From assembly GCF_900009265.2 (NCBI RefSeq), contig NZ_LR735002.1, positions 1-64,000 of the forward strand: a stretch of DNA of 64,000 bases, given 5' to 3'. The DNA is from Planktothrix paucivesiculata PCC 9631. GTDB taxonomy: Bacteria > Cyanobacteriota > Cyanobacteriia > Cyanobacteriales > Microcoleaceae. This document shows, one piece after another, positions 9,601 through 17,520 of the stretch (position 1 is its first letter; every line of letters starts with the position of its first letter). Made by a program: the position numbers and the translations under genes. The notes under the pieces were generated by a model. The model had not been told where the DNA came from. It saw only the letters and a program-made list of their open reading frames with translations, and did not search any database.

Positions 9601-10339
9601 CCGATATTACTAGGGTTCCAATTAACAGGATTAAGGTGACAATTCCAATTTGTACCGCTAACCCGGAATTAGCATTGGTTTCCATTAAGTTGACGGGAAC
9701 AGAAGACTGTTCGACCATGGATATGGCCCACATTCCCGTATAGTGCATTCCACTAATCCCAACGCCCATCACCCCGGCGCTGCAAACCTTCCAGGGATCA
9801 AACGCCGATGAGGGGGAATTTCTCAGGTAAAATGCCAAACCCAAGGCCGCCATTGAGGCAATAATCGCGATCGCCACCGACAGCAAAACTCGCTTTAAAT
9901 TGTATGCCATCATCGCCCCAGCAACGGTCATTCCGGCCATGCCTAGATAGTGCATCGAGGCGATCGCTAATCCCATGACCACACCGCCGGAAAACACCCC
10001 TAAACTGAGTTTTGGCCGACTGAATAATAATAGGGCCAGTCCTGAAGCGATAATCGCTACCCCCCAGGAAAGTAGGGTAGTCACCAGGTTGTAGGTCACG
10101 GGTAGGGGGAGTTTCAGGGCTAACATCCCGATAAAGTGCATTGACCAAATGCCTGTTCCCATGGCAACAGCACCGCCTAATGTCCACAGCAAGCGACTTT
10201 GGGGGGGTGATTCGGGGGTGACTCGGGTGGCGAGATCTAAAGCGGTATAGGAGGCAATCACCGCGATCAGGAAGGAGAAGGCAACTAAAAATGGTTGATA
10301 ATGGCTTTGAATGACCGTCATAGCGATTAATAATTTCAT
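6605..10339 (-). CDS. MHYT-domain hybrid sensor histidine kinase with PAS, GAF and receiver domains
   Basis: A 1244-residue membrane hybrid kinase. The N-terminal MHYT domain (about 15-250, seven predicted helices) has the three signatures MHFIGM, MHYLGM and MHYTGM, which are proposed to bind copper and sense O2, CO or NO. Two PAS domains follow (about 265-390 and 400-525), then GAF (about 540-730, FRPDWSGEF and the phytochrome-like end). The HisKA motif is SMSHELRTPLNAILGF, followed by HATPase_c with GTGLGLAISRKY. A receiver carries LILMDVRMP, and a short tail ends the protein. It lies 15 bp downstream of the ethylene-type kinase and 66 bp upstream of the receiver-cyclase, so co-transcription is likely. 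The ligand of the MHYT domain is not known. Confidence 0.92.
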   Translation of the reverse strand: MKLLIAMTVIQSHYQPFLVAFSFLIAVIASYTALDLATRVTPESPPQSRLLWTLGGAVAMGTGIWSMHFIGMLALKLPLPVTYNLVTTLLSWGVAIIASGLALLLFSRPKLSLGVFSGGVVMGLAIASMHYLGMAGMTVAGAMMAYNLKRVLLSVAIAIIASMAALGLAFYLRNSPSSAFDPWKVCSAGVMGVGISGMHYTGMWAISMVEQSSVPVNLMETNANSGLAVQIGIVTLILLIGTLVISVFDQRYTSQLVYQNALQESEKRFRCLIREMPVGVLLLSPQGTIILSNQFAQNLLSQTEPELEGKNIFSLSWQFLDEQGNPLTHKMQPIHQAISQGKPIHNLILGLTQSPSSQVRAWLLLNIDPQFNSTGKLERIVCTFNNITERKKLDQKLAESQQFLNTIIENIPLAIYVKNIENDFKFELCNKSTETIFGVKRDKILSKNIYSLLPQKQADYFRSQILEILNHQTAVDIPEFMIHNLAGNDLLLRTQKIPIINNNQKITHMLCISEDITDKKNTQIALQESLEREQALAKAIQRIRQTLDIKTIFSTTALELRRVLNCERVVVYQFRPDWSGEFIAESVSQGWMSLFEEQNTNPSLQENTTENERCTVKLFENNSSNISPLVQDTYLKDTQGGLYSQGVNYRAVTDIYNAGFNQCYINLLESFQARAYIITPIFSNNQLWGLLATYQNSSPRLWKEVEINIAIQISNQLGVALQQTELLETTQKQSIQLQKAAVAADKANQAKSEFLASMSHELRTPLNAILGFTQLMNEDPLLSAKHHKYVGIINQAGEHLLTLINDVLEMSKIEAGRTTLNQHQFDLINLLDGLKKMMQMRAESQGLELKFEYAPDLPRYLETDEGKLRQVLLNLLSNAIKFTNQGEIRVRVKGKYQIVQPESSSASNLEDLDGENLAIDSENQQKLEFILFEVEDTGAGIAPEEIDLLFEPFKQTESGRNSNQGTGLGLAISRKYVQLMGGDIHVRSQLGAGSLFGFEIPTHSLEYCSLPVNTNKVKAIHLAPGQPDYKILVVDDRLDSRLLLNELLSDMGFKIENAENGQQAIDCWETWQPDLILMDVRMPVIDGLTATKLIKGTSLGQKTKIIILTASVFQEDQEQILACGCDDFVDKPVQIEKLLEKISHHLSVKYTYQENETQSEESSSNFSPNSEESLSSLLTTMSPQWQGELYYAAAQGSDEKIGDLIAQIPPENQELMTILNRLNMNFEFQTILEFTSTEITTGQP

Positions 10340-10354
10340 ATTTTAGGGATTAAA

Positions 10355-11929
10355 TTAATGATTAATAACCCGGGGTTGACTATCCCAAAAAAAGCCTGAC
10401 GTTAAAGGATTTTGTCTTAAATCACAAGTGGGAAAGGGAATCGTTGCCTGTTGTATTGAAGTTGAGAGGGGAATAGAAATAATAAATTCTGTGCCTCTTT
10501 CTAACTGAGAGTTACAGTATAAATAGCCCCGATGGTTATTAACAATTTGGTAGGAAATTGCTAACCCTAATCCTGTCCCATAACCAACTGGTTTTGTGGT
10601 GTAAAACGGATCATAAATTTTGTTGATCATCTCAGAACTCATGCCGATACCATTATCTTCTATATGAATTTGTACCCACTGATGATTAATTAACGTGGTT
10701 CTAATCCACAGGGTCGGGGGAGAAACTATATCGATTTCTGGACTGCGGTTTTTGACTCGGTTTTTAAGTTGAGTTCTTCTTTCCTCTAGGGCATCAATTG
10801 CATTACTAAAAATATTCATAAATACTTGGTTAAGTTGGCCGCAATAACACTCAACTCGGGGTAAGTCTTGATAGTCTTTAATCAGTTTAATCTCAGAACC
10901 CTGAGACTGTTCCTTTAATCGGTGCTGGAGAATCATTAATGTACTATCAATTCCTTCATGAATATTAACCACTTTCATTTCGGCTTCATCTAAACGGGAA
11001 AAGGTGCGAAGGGATTTAACAATATCTTTGATTCGCTCTGCTCCAAATCTGATAGACTTTAGAATATTGTTGATATCCTCACGAATAAAATTTAGATCAA
11101 TTTCTTGAATATAATTCTCGATGTCTGGGTTGGGTTTAGGGTGATAATTTTGGTATTTATGGATTAATTCCAACAGATTTTCCACATATTCACAAGTGGG
11201 GGCAATATTGCCATAAATAAAGTTAACAGGATTATTAATTTCATGGGCAACACCCGCCACCATTTGTCCTAAAGAAGACATTTTTTCGGTTTGAATCAGT
11301 TGGGCTTGGGTGTGTTTTAACTCTTGTAGAGTATTAGCCAGTTTATCGGCTTTTTGACGAAGTTTAATTTCCGATGCTTTTAAAGCAGTTTGGGCAATAT
11401 CTCGTTCTTGATTTTCCTGTTGTAACAGTTGATTTGTTCTTTCTAAATCCAGGGTTCGTTGCTGAACTCGAGCTTCTAATTCAGTAGCAAGTTGATTTAG
11501 GGCTACTTGTGTTTGTTTTCGTTCGGAAATTTCAGCTTGTAAGGCAAAATTTGCTGCTTCTAATTGGGTTGAACTGGGAATTGCTAAAACCTTGGGAATT
11601 AACTCAATAATCACCGCCGCAGTACAGAGGGAAATAGCCGCTGTGATTGCTTTAAGAAAACCCGAAATCCAATAATGGGGATGCCATAGTGTCCAGATTT
11701 CCATAATATGGGTAATCCCACAACAAATAATAAAAGAACCAAACAGCATAAATACCCAATCGAAGGGGATATCCTGACGCTTTTTGACAATAAAAATTAA
11801 TTCAATAGGAATTAAAAAATAGGCTAAACTAATGGCAGCATCTGATATAATGTGGAGGCTAACTAATCCCGGTTTCCACAGATAGCAATGACCATGGGGA
11901 ATGAAATAATTAGAGAACAGTTCCTGCAT
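10355..11929 (-). CDS. ethylene-binding-domain sensor histidine kinase (ETR1/SynEtr1-like)
   Basis: A 524-residue membrane kinase. Residues 22-115 form three hydrophobic helices matching the ethylene-binding domain of plant ETR1 and Synechocystis Etr1 (slr1212). D30, Y37, I40, P41, I67, C70 and H74 align at a constant offset of five with ETR1 D25, Y32, I35, P36, I62, C65 and H69. In the family C65 and H69 hold the copper cofactor. A coiled coil spans about 120-210. A histidine kinase core follows, with phospho-acceptor His in GVAHEINNPVNFI, an N box at NIFSNAIDAL and GTGLGLAISYQ. It has no receiver, so phosphate probably passes to the neighbouring receiver-cyclase. It is first in the five-gene minus-strand run. 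Confidence 0.92.
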   Translation of the reverse strand: MQELFSNYFIPHGHCYLWKPGLVSLHIISDAAISLAYFLIPIELIFIVKKRQDIPFDWVFMLFGSFIICCGITHIMEIWTLWHPHYWISGFLKAITAAISLCTAAVIIELIPKVLAIPSSTQLEAANFALQAEISERKQTQVALNQLATELEARVQQRTLDLERTNQLLQQENQERDIAQTALKASEIKLRQKADKLANTLQELKHTQAQLIQTEKMSSLGQMVAGVAHEINNPVNFIYGNIAPTCEYVENLLELIHKYQNYHPKPNPDIENYIQEIDLNFIREDINNILKSIRFGAERIKDIVKSLRTFSRLDEAEMKVVNIHEGIDSTLMILQHRLKEQSQGSEIKLIKDYQDLPRVECYCGQLNQVFMNIFSNAIDALEERRTQLKNRVKNRSPEIDIVSPPTLWIRTTLINHQWVQIHIEDNGIGMSSEMINKIYDPFYTTKPVGYGTGLGLAISYQIVNNHRGYLYCNSQLERGTEFIISIPLSTSIQQATIPFPTCDLRQNPLTSGFFWDSQPRVINH

Positions 11930-12333
11930 AAAATATCCATAGAAACATTATGGGTGTATGAACTCAATTATATCGGGGTTCCTTTGACTTTTAGAGTAAA
12001 CATTCCAGTGAAGTTAAATAGAAGTTTAGACAATAGAGAATAAAAAAGTAAGTTTTTGAATCCTATCTATCAAGATTCGACCTGAAATCAGTATAATTTA
12101 ATACTAAAATCAGATATCAATACTGGAATCTTTCTGGAACGAATTCCTAAAACCTAATATTCACAGGTGTTTCATAAAAAACAATTTTTGTCAATACCCT
12201 AAAGTTAACCTCTTGTAACTTTCTTTGACTGGAGTTGTATAAAAATGGTTAACTCTATGCAAGGATATTGGGGGTGGCAGTTATAGCAGTATAGCCCGTG
12301 AGCCATTGCTTCGAGAACACAACACCTGACTGA
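11930..12333. other. intergenic region between divergent genes
   Basis: Just over 400 bases between the start of the minus-strand signalling operon and the plus-strand AAA-like gene. It must hold both promoters. It is AT-rich. I see a TATAAT at 12092-12097 and an isolated TTGACT at 12225-12230, but no -35/-10 pair with normal spacing that I trust. No RNA gene or ORF is evident. Confidence 0.6.
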
Positions 12334-13650
12334 ATGACCATTGATCAACTCATTGATATTCTCAAAGTCAGTTTACCCGAAGGTCTGACAGCCCTCCAAG
12401 AAATGGTGTTACGTTCTTCTTGGGATGGTAAAACCTATGCGTTAATGGCATCGGAAACTAACTATGTCAAAGAATATTTGAGTCGGGCGGCGTCGGAACT
12501 GTGGTCAACCCTGAGTGATTTTTGGGACGAACCCATTGGCAAAAATAATCTGCGCCAGATGTTCGAGTCCCGTCCTTTAACCAAAGCCCAACGAAAACTC
12601 CTAGAACAGTTTCAATCTCAAACCTTGATCTCTGTTTTAGAGTTCCCGGGCGCGCCTGTGGGCTTAGACTCTAAATTATATATTGAACGTCCTCCGATTG
12701 AAACCCTTGCCTATGAAGAGGTGACTAAACCCGGCAGTATTATTCGGATTAAAGCCTCTTGGAAAATGGGCAAAACTTCTTTACTTTTAAGGATTATTAA
12801 TCAAGCTGAATCCTATCATTATAGCACTGTTAATATTGATTTTCAACAGGCGGAAAAAAACATATTGTCGAGTGTGGATAAATTTTTTCGTTGGTTTAGT
12901 CGAAATATTAGTTGGAAGTTAAAAATTCATCCTAATTTGGATGAATATTGGGATGAAGATATGGGGAGTAAAGTCAGTTGTACGATTTATTTTGAAGCCT
13001 ATCTCTTACAACAAATTGAGACGAATTTAGTTTTAGGATTAAATGAAGTTAATCGTTTATTTGAATATCCTGATATTGCCGAGGAATTCTTTTCGCTCCT
13101 GCGGTCTTGGTATGAACAAGCCAAAAGTAATAATACCTGGAAAAAGTTACGTTTAGTTTTAACCTATTCTACGGAAATTTATATTCCTTTAAATATTAAT
13201 CAATCTCCTTTTAATGTAGGATTACCTTTAAAATTACCCGCTTTTGATGCTGAACAGGTTTTATCCTTAGCCCTGCGTCATGGGTTAGACTGGACTCCCA
13301 CCCAAACCAAGCAACTCATGGCAATGGTTGGCGGTCATCCGTTTTTAGTTAGACTGGGATTATACTATTTATGTCGAGGGGAATTAACCCTAAAACAACT
13401 GTTACAAGAAGCGGTAACAGAAACGGGAATTTATAGTAGTCACCTACGGCGAATTTTAGCGGTTTTACAGGCAGACCCGCAACTTGAAAAAGCATTTAAA
13501 CAAGTGATTTATGCCGATCAACCGATTAAATTAGCTTCTGTGGTAACGTACAAATTAGATAGTATGGGCATTGTCACCATCAAAGGAGATTCTGTTGTCC
13601 ATAGTTGTGAACTTTATCGAGTATATTTTAGGAATCAATTACTTGATTAA
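12334..13650 (+). CDS. AAA-like (AAA_35) P-loop ATPase with N-terminal vMAP-type HTH domain
   Basis: A 438-residue protein. Residues 1-95 match the small helical domain seen in many cyanobacterial regulators (vMAP, known from proteins of vWA-MoxR conflict systems), with LQEMVLRSSWDG and a KNNLRQM end. The ATPase runs from about 115, with a P-loop-like KMGKTS and a sensor-like NEVNRLFEY region. C-terminally, GGHPFLVRLGLYYL is typical of the AAA_35 family. These proteins are abundant in cyanobacteria and mostly uncharacterised; regulatory or conflict roles have been suggested. The same N-terminal domain occurs in the gene at 45979-46488. It is divergent from the ethylene-sensor operon. Confidence 0.8.
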   Translation: MTIDQLIDILKVSLPEGLTALQEMVLRSSWDGKTYALMASETNYVKEYLSRAASELWSTLSDFWDEPIGKNNLRQMFESRPLTKAQRKLLEQFQSQTLISVLEFPGAPVGLDSKLYIERPPIETLAYEEVTKPGSIIRIKASWKMGKTSLLLRIINQAESYHYSTVNIDFQQAEKNILSSVDKFFRWFSRNISWKLKIHPNLDEYWDEDMGSKVSCTIYFEAYLLQQIETNLVLGLNEVNRLFEYPDIAEEFFSLLRSWYEQAKSNNTWKKLRLVLTYSTEIYIPLNINQSPFNVGLPLKLPAFDAEQVLSLALRHGLDWTPTQTKQLMAMVGGHPFLVRLGLYYLCRGELTLKQLLQEAVTETGIYSSHLRRILAVLQADPQLEKAFKQVIYADQPIKLASVVTYKLDSMGIVTIKGDSVVHSCELYRVYFRNQLLD

Positions 13651-13854
13651 CAGGCAATAGTAAGTTATGAGCAGGTTACAAGGTTTAGTCTTGTCAAACA
13701 CCTTAATTGGTAGCACTATAGTATCGTTGATTAGAAATTAAATAAAGTTCTGTCCGGTCAAATCGAATCTTCCAAGGAACAATAAAGGGATTCTATCGAC
13801 TCTTAAGTTATAAGAGTGAAATCAGAACTTGAAAAAATAAGGATGTTTGAGTGT

Positions 13855-14502
13855 ATGTTAACTTCTAAATTATCCCGTTCAGGACTGTCGGTTTTCCTGG
13901 CCTTGGGCTTAACAACAGCCGTGGCCACACCTCTACTACAAGCTATTCCCGCCACGGCCCAAGCCTTCCCCAATACCTTACAACGGGATAGAATTTTAGC
14001 GGGAACCCAGATTCCGGTGGAATACTCCGAAGCCGAAAAAATCGTGGTTATGCCCAATGAAACCGTTTCCCTAACGATCACGGTGGCACAGGATATTGTA
14101 ACCACTCAGGGACGGGTTTGGATTCCAGCCGGGGCTGAAATTGTCGGACAATTAAAACCCGCTTCCGGGGGGTCTCAATTTGTGGCGAGTGAAGTAATTA
14201 TCAGTGACCGACAACGGTTTCGCCTAGATGCCAATTCTCAAGTTGTAACCCATACCGAAACCATCCGCAAAGGAGCCTCGGCGACATCTATTATCGGTGG
14301 GGCAGCCATTGGGGCTGCTGCGGCCACCGCCATTGCTGCGGTTGCTGGGGATAATGCGATCGCAACAGAAGAAGTTTTAGTCGGTGCGGGACTCGGCGCA
14401 GTTACGGGAATCTTTGTTGGACGGAATAAAGTGGATGTGGTGGTGATTAATCCGAGTCAAGACCTCAGTTTAACCGTACAATCGGATATCATCTTCCGTT
14501 AA
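13855..14502 (+). CDS. secreted or membrane-associated protein of unknown function
   Basis: The reading frame extends upstream to a GTG at 13816. I prefer the ATG at 13855 because an AAGG lies about 12 nt upstream and a good signal peptide follows at once (hydrophobic LSVFLALGLTTAVA, then ATAQA as cleavage site). This gives 215 residues. The mature part is beta-rich, with GRVWIPAGAEIVGQLKP, which recalls conjugative TrbI/VirB10-like surface motifs only weakly. A glycine- and alanine-rich hydrophobic segment (GGAAIGAAAATAIAAVAG) then resembles a glycine-zipper. I do not recognise a specific family. A hairpin terminator follows at 14511. Confidence 0.75.
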   Translation: MLTSKLSRSGLSVFLALGLTTAVATPLLQAIPATAQAFPNTLQRDRILAGTQIPVEYSEAEKIVVMPNETVSLTITVAQDIVTTQGRVWIPAGAEIVGQLKPASGGSQFVASEVIISDRQRFRLDANSQVVTHTETIRKGASATSIIGGAAIGAAAATAIAAVAGDNAIATEEVLVGAGLGAVTGIFVGRNKVDVVVINPSQDLSLTVQSDIIFR

Positions 14503-14510
14503 ACCGTAGT

Positions 14511-14533
14511 GAGGCGTTCACGCCTCTTTGTTT
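14511..14533 (+). terminator. rho-independent terminator
   Basis: Seen directly: perfect stem GAGGCG / CGCCTC around a TTCA loop, followed by TTTGTTT, starting 8 bp after the stop codon at 14502. The same hairpin core, reversed, sits at 33091-33106 beside another gene end, so it may be a mobile palindrome used as a terminator. Confidence 0.7.
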
Positions 14534-14590
14534 CAAGATAGCCCTAAAGGGCTTACTACTTTTCAAGATAGCCCTAAAGGGCTTACTACT
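14531..14590. repeat. two tandem 30-bp copies of a REP-like palindrome
   Basis: Seen directly: two identical 30-bp units at 14531-14560 and 14561-14590, each containing the palindrome AGCCCTAAAGGGCT and ending TTACTACT. The second copy ends two bases before the start codon of the M23 gene, and its AAAGGG (14577-14582) is the only Shine-Dalgarno-like sequence there. Related palindromes with a TTC centre occur at 20431, 21185 and 33000. Confidence 0.85.
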
Positions 14591-14591
14591 T

Positions 14592-15695
14592 ATGAGGATT
14601 TCCACGGCCAAAAAATACGCGATAGCATTCTGCCTAACTTTGGGGTTAACGGCATTAGTTAGTTGTTGGAGTCCTGAAGTCACCCAAACGGCTGAGTCTT
14701 CCCTACAGCAAGCTCAGACCATAGCCCAAGGGATCTCCCAACAACTAATCAGCCAAACCCAAAATCCCCGTTTTGCTCAACCGATTGATTGTCAATTGGG
14801 TCAGGATTGCTTTATTTTGTTATATCCCGATCGCGATCCCACCCCCAATGCCGTTGATTTCGGCTGTGGACGGCAAACCTACGATGGTCATAAAGGCACG
14901 GATTTCGCCATACCCGATGAACAAGCCATGGCCAGAGGCGTTCCGGTCTTAGCCTCCCAGGGGGGGACGGTGTTGCGTGTACGGGACGGGGTTGTGGATC
15001 GACGAATTCAAACCGAAGCCGATAAAAAGACCGTGGAAGGGACGGAATGTGGCAATGGTGTGGTGATTGACCATAGTTCTATTGCTAATGGTGCGGGGTG
15101 GGAAACCCAATATTGTCATTTACGCCGGGGAAGTGTCCAGGTCAAACCCGGGGATCAGGTCGAAAAAGGCACGGTTTTAGGGGCGGTGGGGGCCTCGGGT
15201 TTGGCATCTTTTCCCCATGTTCATCTAACTATTAATTATCAGGGAGCAGTGATTGATCCCTTTGTGGGGCCAGCAGCAACGGCCGGATGTAATGTGACTC
15301 GTAACCCGATTTGGGAACAGTCTTTTGCCTATATTCCCACGGGATTAATTCGGGCTGGATTTTCGGCTCAACCTCCAACTATGGATGAATTATGGCAGGG
15401 AAAATTTAATCAAACTACCCTACCCCAAGACAGTCCGGCGTTGTTATTTTGGGTACAGGTTTATGGGGTATTAACCGGGGATAAAATGGTTTTTAATCTG
15501 TATGACCCCCAGGGACAAAAAGTTTTAAATAATGAAAATTTTGTGAATGATTCCAGTAAAACTTGGATTGGTTATGTGGGGAAAAAAAATAATCCTCAAC
15601 AACCTTTAACTCCTGGAACTTGGAAAGCAGAATATCAATTAATTCGAGGCGATCGCACTTTGGTTAAAACTCAAAATCAACTGGAAATTCAATAG
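14592..15695 (+). CDS. M23-family metallopeptidase lipoprotein
   Basis: A 367-residue envelope protein. Residues 1-25 form a lipoprotein signal, with LTALVSC placing the lipidated Cys near 25. A LytM/M23 peptidase domain follows at about 70-220. Zinc ligands H100 and D104 are in HKGTDFAIPD, and the HxH pair is H209 and H211 in HVHLTI. The C-terminal part (about 250-367) looks like a beta domain. M23 enzymes cleave peptidoglycan cross-bridges; with its zinc motif complete this one is probably active at the outer surface of the plasma membrane or in the periplasm. The start codon directly follows a REP copy that carries the only plausible ribosome-binding site. Confidence 0.88.
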   Translation: MRISTAKKYAIAFCLTLGLTALVSCWSPEVTQTAESSLQQAQTIAQGISQQLISQTQNPRFAQPIDCQLGQDCFILLYPDRDPTPNAVDFGCGRQTYDGHKGTDFAIPDEQAMARGVPVLASQGGTVLRVRDGVVDRRIQTEADKKTVEGTECGNGVVIDHSSIANGAGWETQYCHLRRGSVQVKPGDQVEKGTVLGAVGASGLASFPHVHLTINYQGAVIDPFVGPAATAGCNVTRNPIWEQSFAYIPTGLIRAGFSAQPPTMDELWQGKFNQTTLPQDSPALLFWVQVYGVLTGDKMVFNLYDPQGQKVLNNENFVNDSSKTWIGYVGKKNNPQQPLTPGTWKAEYQLIRGDRTLVKTQNQLEIQ

Positions 15696-15696
15696 G

Positions 15697-15801
15697 GAAT
15701 TACGAATTACGAATTACAAATTGGGAATAGGGATATAATTTTAGTTACCAGTTAATTTCTAAACTGATAACTCGTAGAGACGTGCCATGGCGCGTGTCTA
15801 C
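15697..15801. repeat. ATTACGA tandem units and a CCATGG-centred palindrome
   Basis: Seen directly: short ATTACGA repeats at about 15699-15720. A near-perfect palindrome at 15774-15801 starts GTAGAGACG, has CCATGG at its centre and ends GTCTAC. The palindrome recurs at 30312-30335 and 54021-54048, a dispersed family common in filamentous cyanobacteria. Confidence 0.8.
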
Positions 15802-15820
15802 ACTGATGACTAATGACTAA

Positions 15821-17443
15821 TTACCAATCAGGACGATCAACTGTATTCTCATCTTCCCAATCATCTAAATAACGCTTTAATAACGGTTTAATATCTGCTT
15901 CGATGGGTTGTTCTTCTTCCTCCAATTCAGTAGAATTAAAATTCAGGGGTTCAATAATTTTGGCAAAGGCATCCTGCACAAATTGTTTAACAAATTCATC
16001 CCGACGGGTTAACTGAAATTGTCGTTGTACCACTTCTGTCATCCCTCCATCTCCCCAGTCTTGATCTTGACGAAAATATTCAATAAAACTTTTACCTGCA
16101 ATTCTGGTTAAATAAGCCGCACTCACCGCTTGAATTGCCCGTCCTACCACTAAGGTTGCTAAATTTAATTGTAGGGCGGTTGAGACTAACTGAATCACCC
16201 CTTTAACTACTCCTAAACTTCCCAAGGTTTTTGCTAGGGATAGAGCTAATTCTCGACCGCGATCGCTATTTAATTCACACCCATAAATTTTACCAATTTC
16301 GATTACCATTTGGGTATTAACCGCCGCCGTAGCAATTAAATCAATTACGGGTAAAGGTGTTACTGCAATTACCCCCGCACCTATCCATTGAAACCGCTCA
16401 ACAATTTTTTCTGCTTCCCGTTTGCGTTGACTATCAATTAAGAGTCTAGCTTCTTCTCCTAAGCGTTGGGATTGTAATAAAATATTATCAGCAATTAATT
16501 CTTCTCCTTCGGATCTTAAAATTAGGGCGATACGTCGAATTAAGGGCATAATATCTGGTTCTGGCTGTATTATCTCTCCCATTTCTAATCTAATTGATTG
16601 CGGATTTGCTGCAATAGAAATAACATCATTTGCATCTAAAAATAGTTTAACTCTATCTTTAAGTTTGGCTAAAATAATATGTTGATCCGCTTCTGTATAC
16701 AAATCTTTTTTATTTAAAATAATTAGCGATCGCTTGCCAATTTCAACTAAGGCTTGTAAAGAGTGATATTCTGATTGTCTTAAATCATTATCTAAAACAA
16801 ATAATAATAAATTAGCATCTGTCGCCAGCGAACGGGCTAATTTTCCCCGCTCAGACCCGCCTATTCCCGCTTCTAAAATTCCGGGGGTATCGGTAATTAA
16901 AATTTCCCGTTCAATTCCTTCTAATTTTAAATGATAGGTTTCGCCAACTTCGGTAGTTCCCATGGGTGCATTGACTTTCCCAACCATCCGACCCATTAAC
17001 GCATTAACTAAAGAGGTTTTTCCCGCCGACCCCGTACCAAAAACAACCACTTGAATATTACCTTTAGCTAATTCTGAAGCCATATCTTGGGAGCGACTCA
17101 ATAAGGCTTTTTTAGCTACTTCATCTTGAATTTGAGTCACCTGTTGTTGTACGGATTTTAACGATTCTTCTGCTGCTTCTAGTTTGTCTAAAGGTATTTT
17201 TAAAGGTCGGCGTTTTTTGCCAGATTTTCCTGATTTTTGGAAGAATCGAGTATAATAAAAAAAGGCAAAGATCGCTAATCCTAACAAGATAATTAATAAC
17301 AAAAGTAGCAAATTTGCTAAAATCGGATTTGCTGACCAAATGACCTGACTATAAAGAGCCGATAGGGAACTCACCAGCCAAATCATTAAGCCTAAAATTA
17401 GACAGATTCCAAAAATTAAAAGTAAATAACGAGAGATAGGCAT
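15821..17443 (-). CDS. membrane-associated GTPase with DUF697 domain
   Basis: I place the start at the internal ATG that begins MPISRYLLLIF, giving 540 residues. The frame is open 28 codons further but runs into an inverted repeat. Two membrane helices (about 5-25 and 45-65) precede a GTPase domain: G1 GTGSAGKTS, G2 Thr in MGTTEVGE, G3 DTPG and G4 NKKD. A C-terminal DUF697-like helical hydrophobic region follows (about 330-470), with VTPLPVIDL. The architecture matches the YcjF/DUF697 GTPases found in most cyanobacteria, whose cellular role is unknown. It lies downstream of the GUN4-domain gene on the same strand, separated by a hairpin. Confidence 0.85.
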   Translation of the reverse strand: MPISRYLLLIFGICLILGLMIWLVSSLSALYSQVIWSANPILANLLLLLLIILLGLAIFAFFYYTRFFQKSGKSGKKRRPLKIPLDKLEAAEESLKSVQQQVTQIQDEVAKKALLSRSQDMASELAKGNIQVVVFGTGSAGKTSLVNALMGRMVGKVNAPMGTTEVGETYHLKLEGIEREILITDTPGILEAGIGGSERGKLARSLATDANLLLFVLDNDLRQSEYHSLQALVEIGKRSLIILNKKDLYTEADQHIILAKLKDRVKLFLDANDVISIAANPQSIRLEMGEIIQPEPDIMPLIRRIALILRSEGEELIADNILLQSQRLGEEARLLIDSQRKREAEKIVERFQWIGAGVIAVTPLPVIDLIATAAVNTQMVIEIGKIYGCELNSDRGRELALSLAKTLGSLGVVKGVIQLVSTALQLNLATLVVGRAIQAVSAAYLTRIAGKSFIEYFRQDQDWGDGGMTEVVQRQFQLTRRDEFVKQFVQDAFAKIIEPLNFNSTELEEEEQPIEADIKPLLKRYLDDWEDENTVDRPDW

Positions 17444-17489
17444 ATTGCGATCGCTCCAACCCGAAATTAGGCAAATGAGTCTTTCTCTA

Positions 17490-17520
17490 CTATAGCAATC
17501 CTCAACAACTATTGCTATAG
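17490..17520. terminator. 10-bp perfect inverted repeat (hairpin) between two minus-strand genes
   Basis: Seen directly: CTATAGCAAT at 17490-17499 and ATTGCTATAG at 17511-17520 with an 11-nt loop. The arm contains the stop codon of the GUN4-domain gene. Its ends match the terminal repeats of the element at 770-907, so it may be a minimal copy of that element. A terminator or processing role is inferred only; there is no clear T-run. Confidence 0.55.

Noticed and set aside
12225-12243. Promoter TTGACT/TATAAA before the AAA-like gene
   Set aside because: The two boxes are only 7 bp apart, too close for a sigma-70 promoter.
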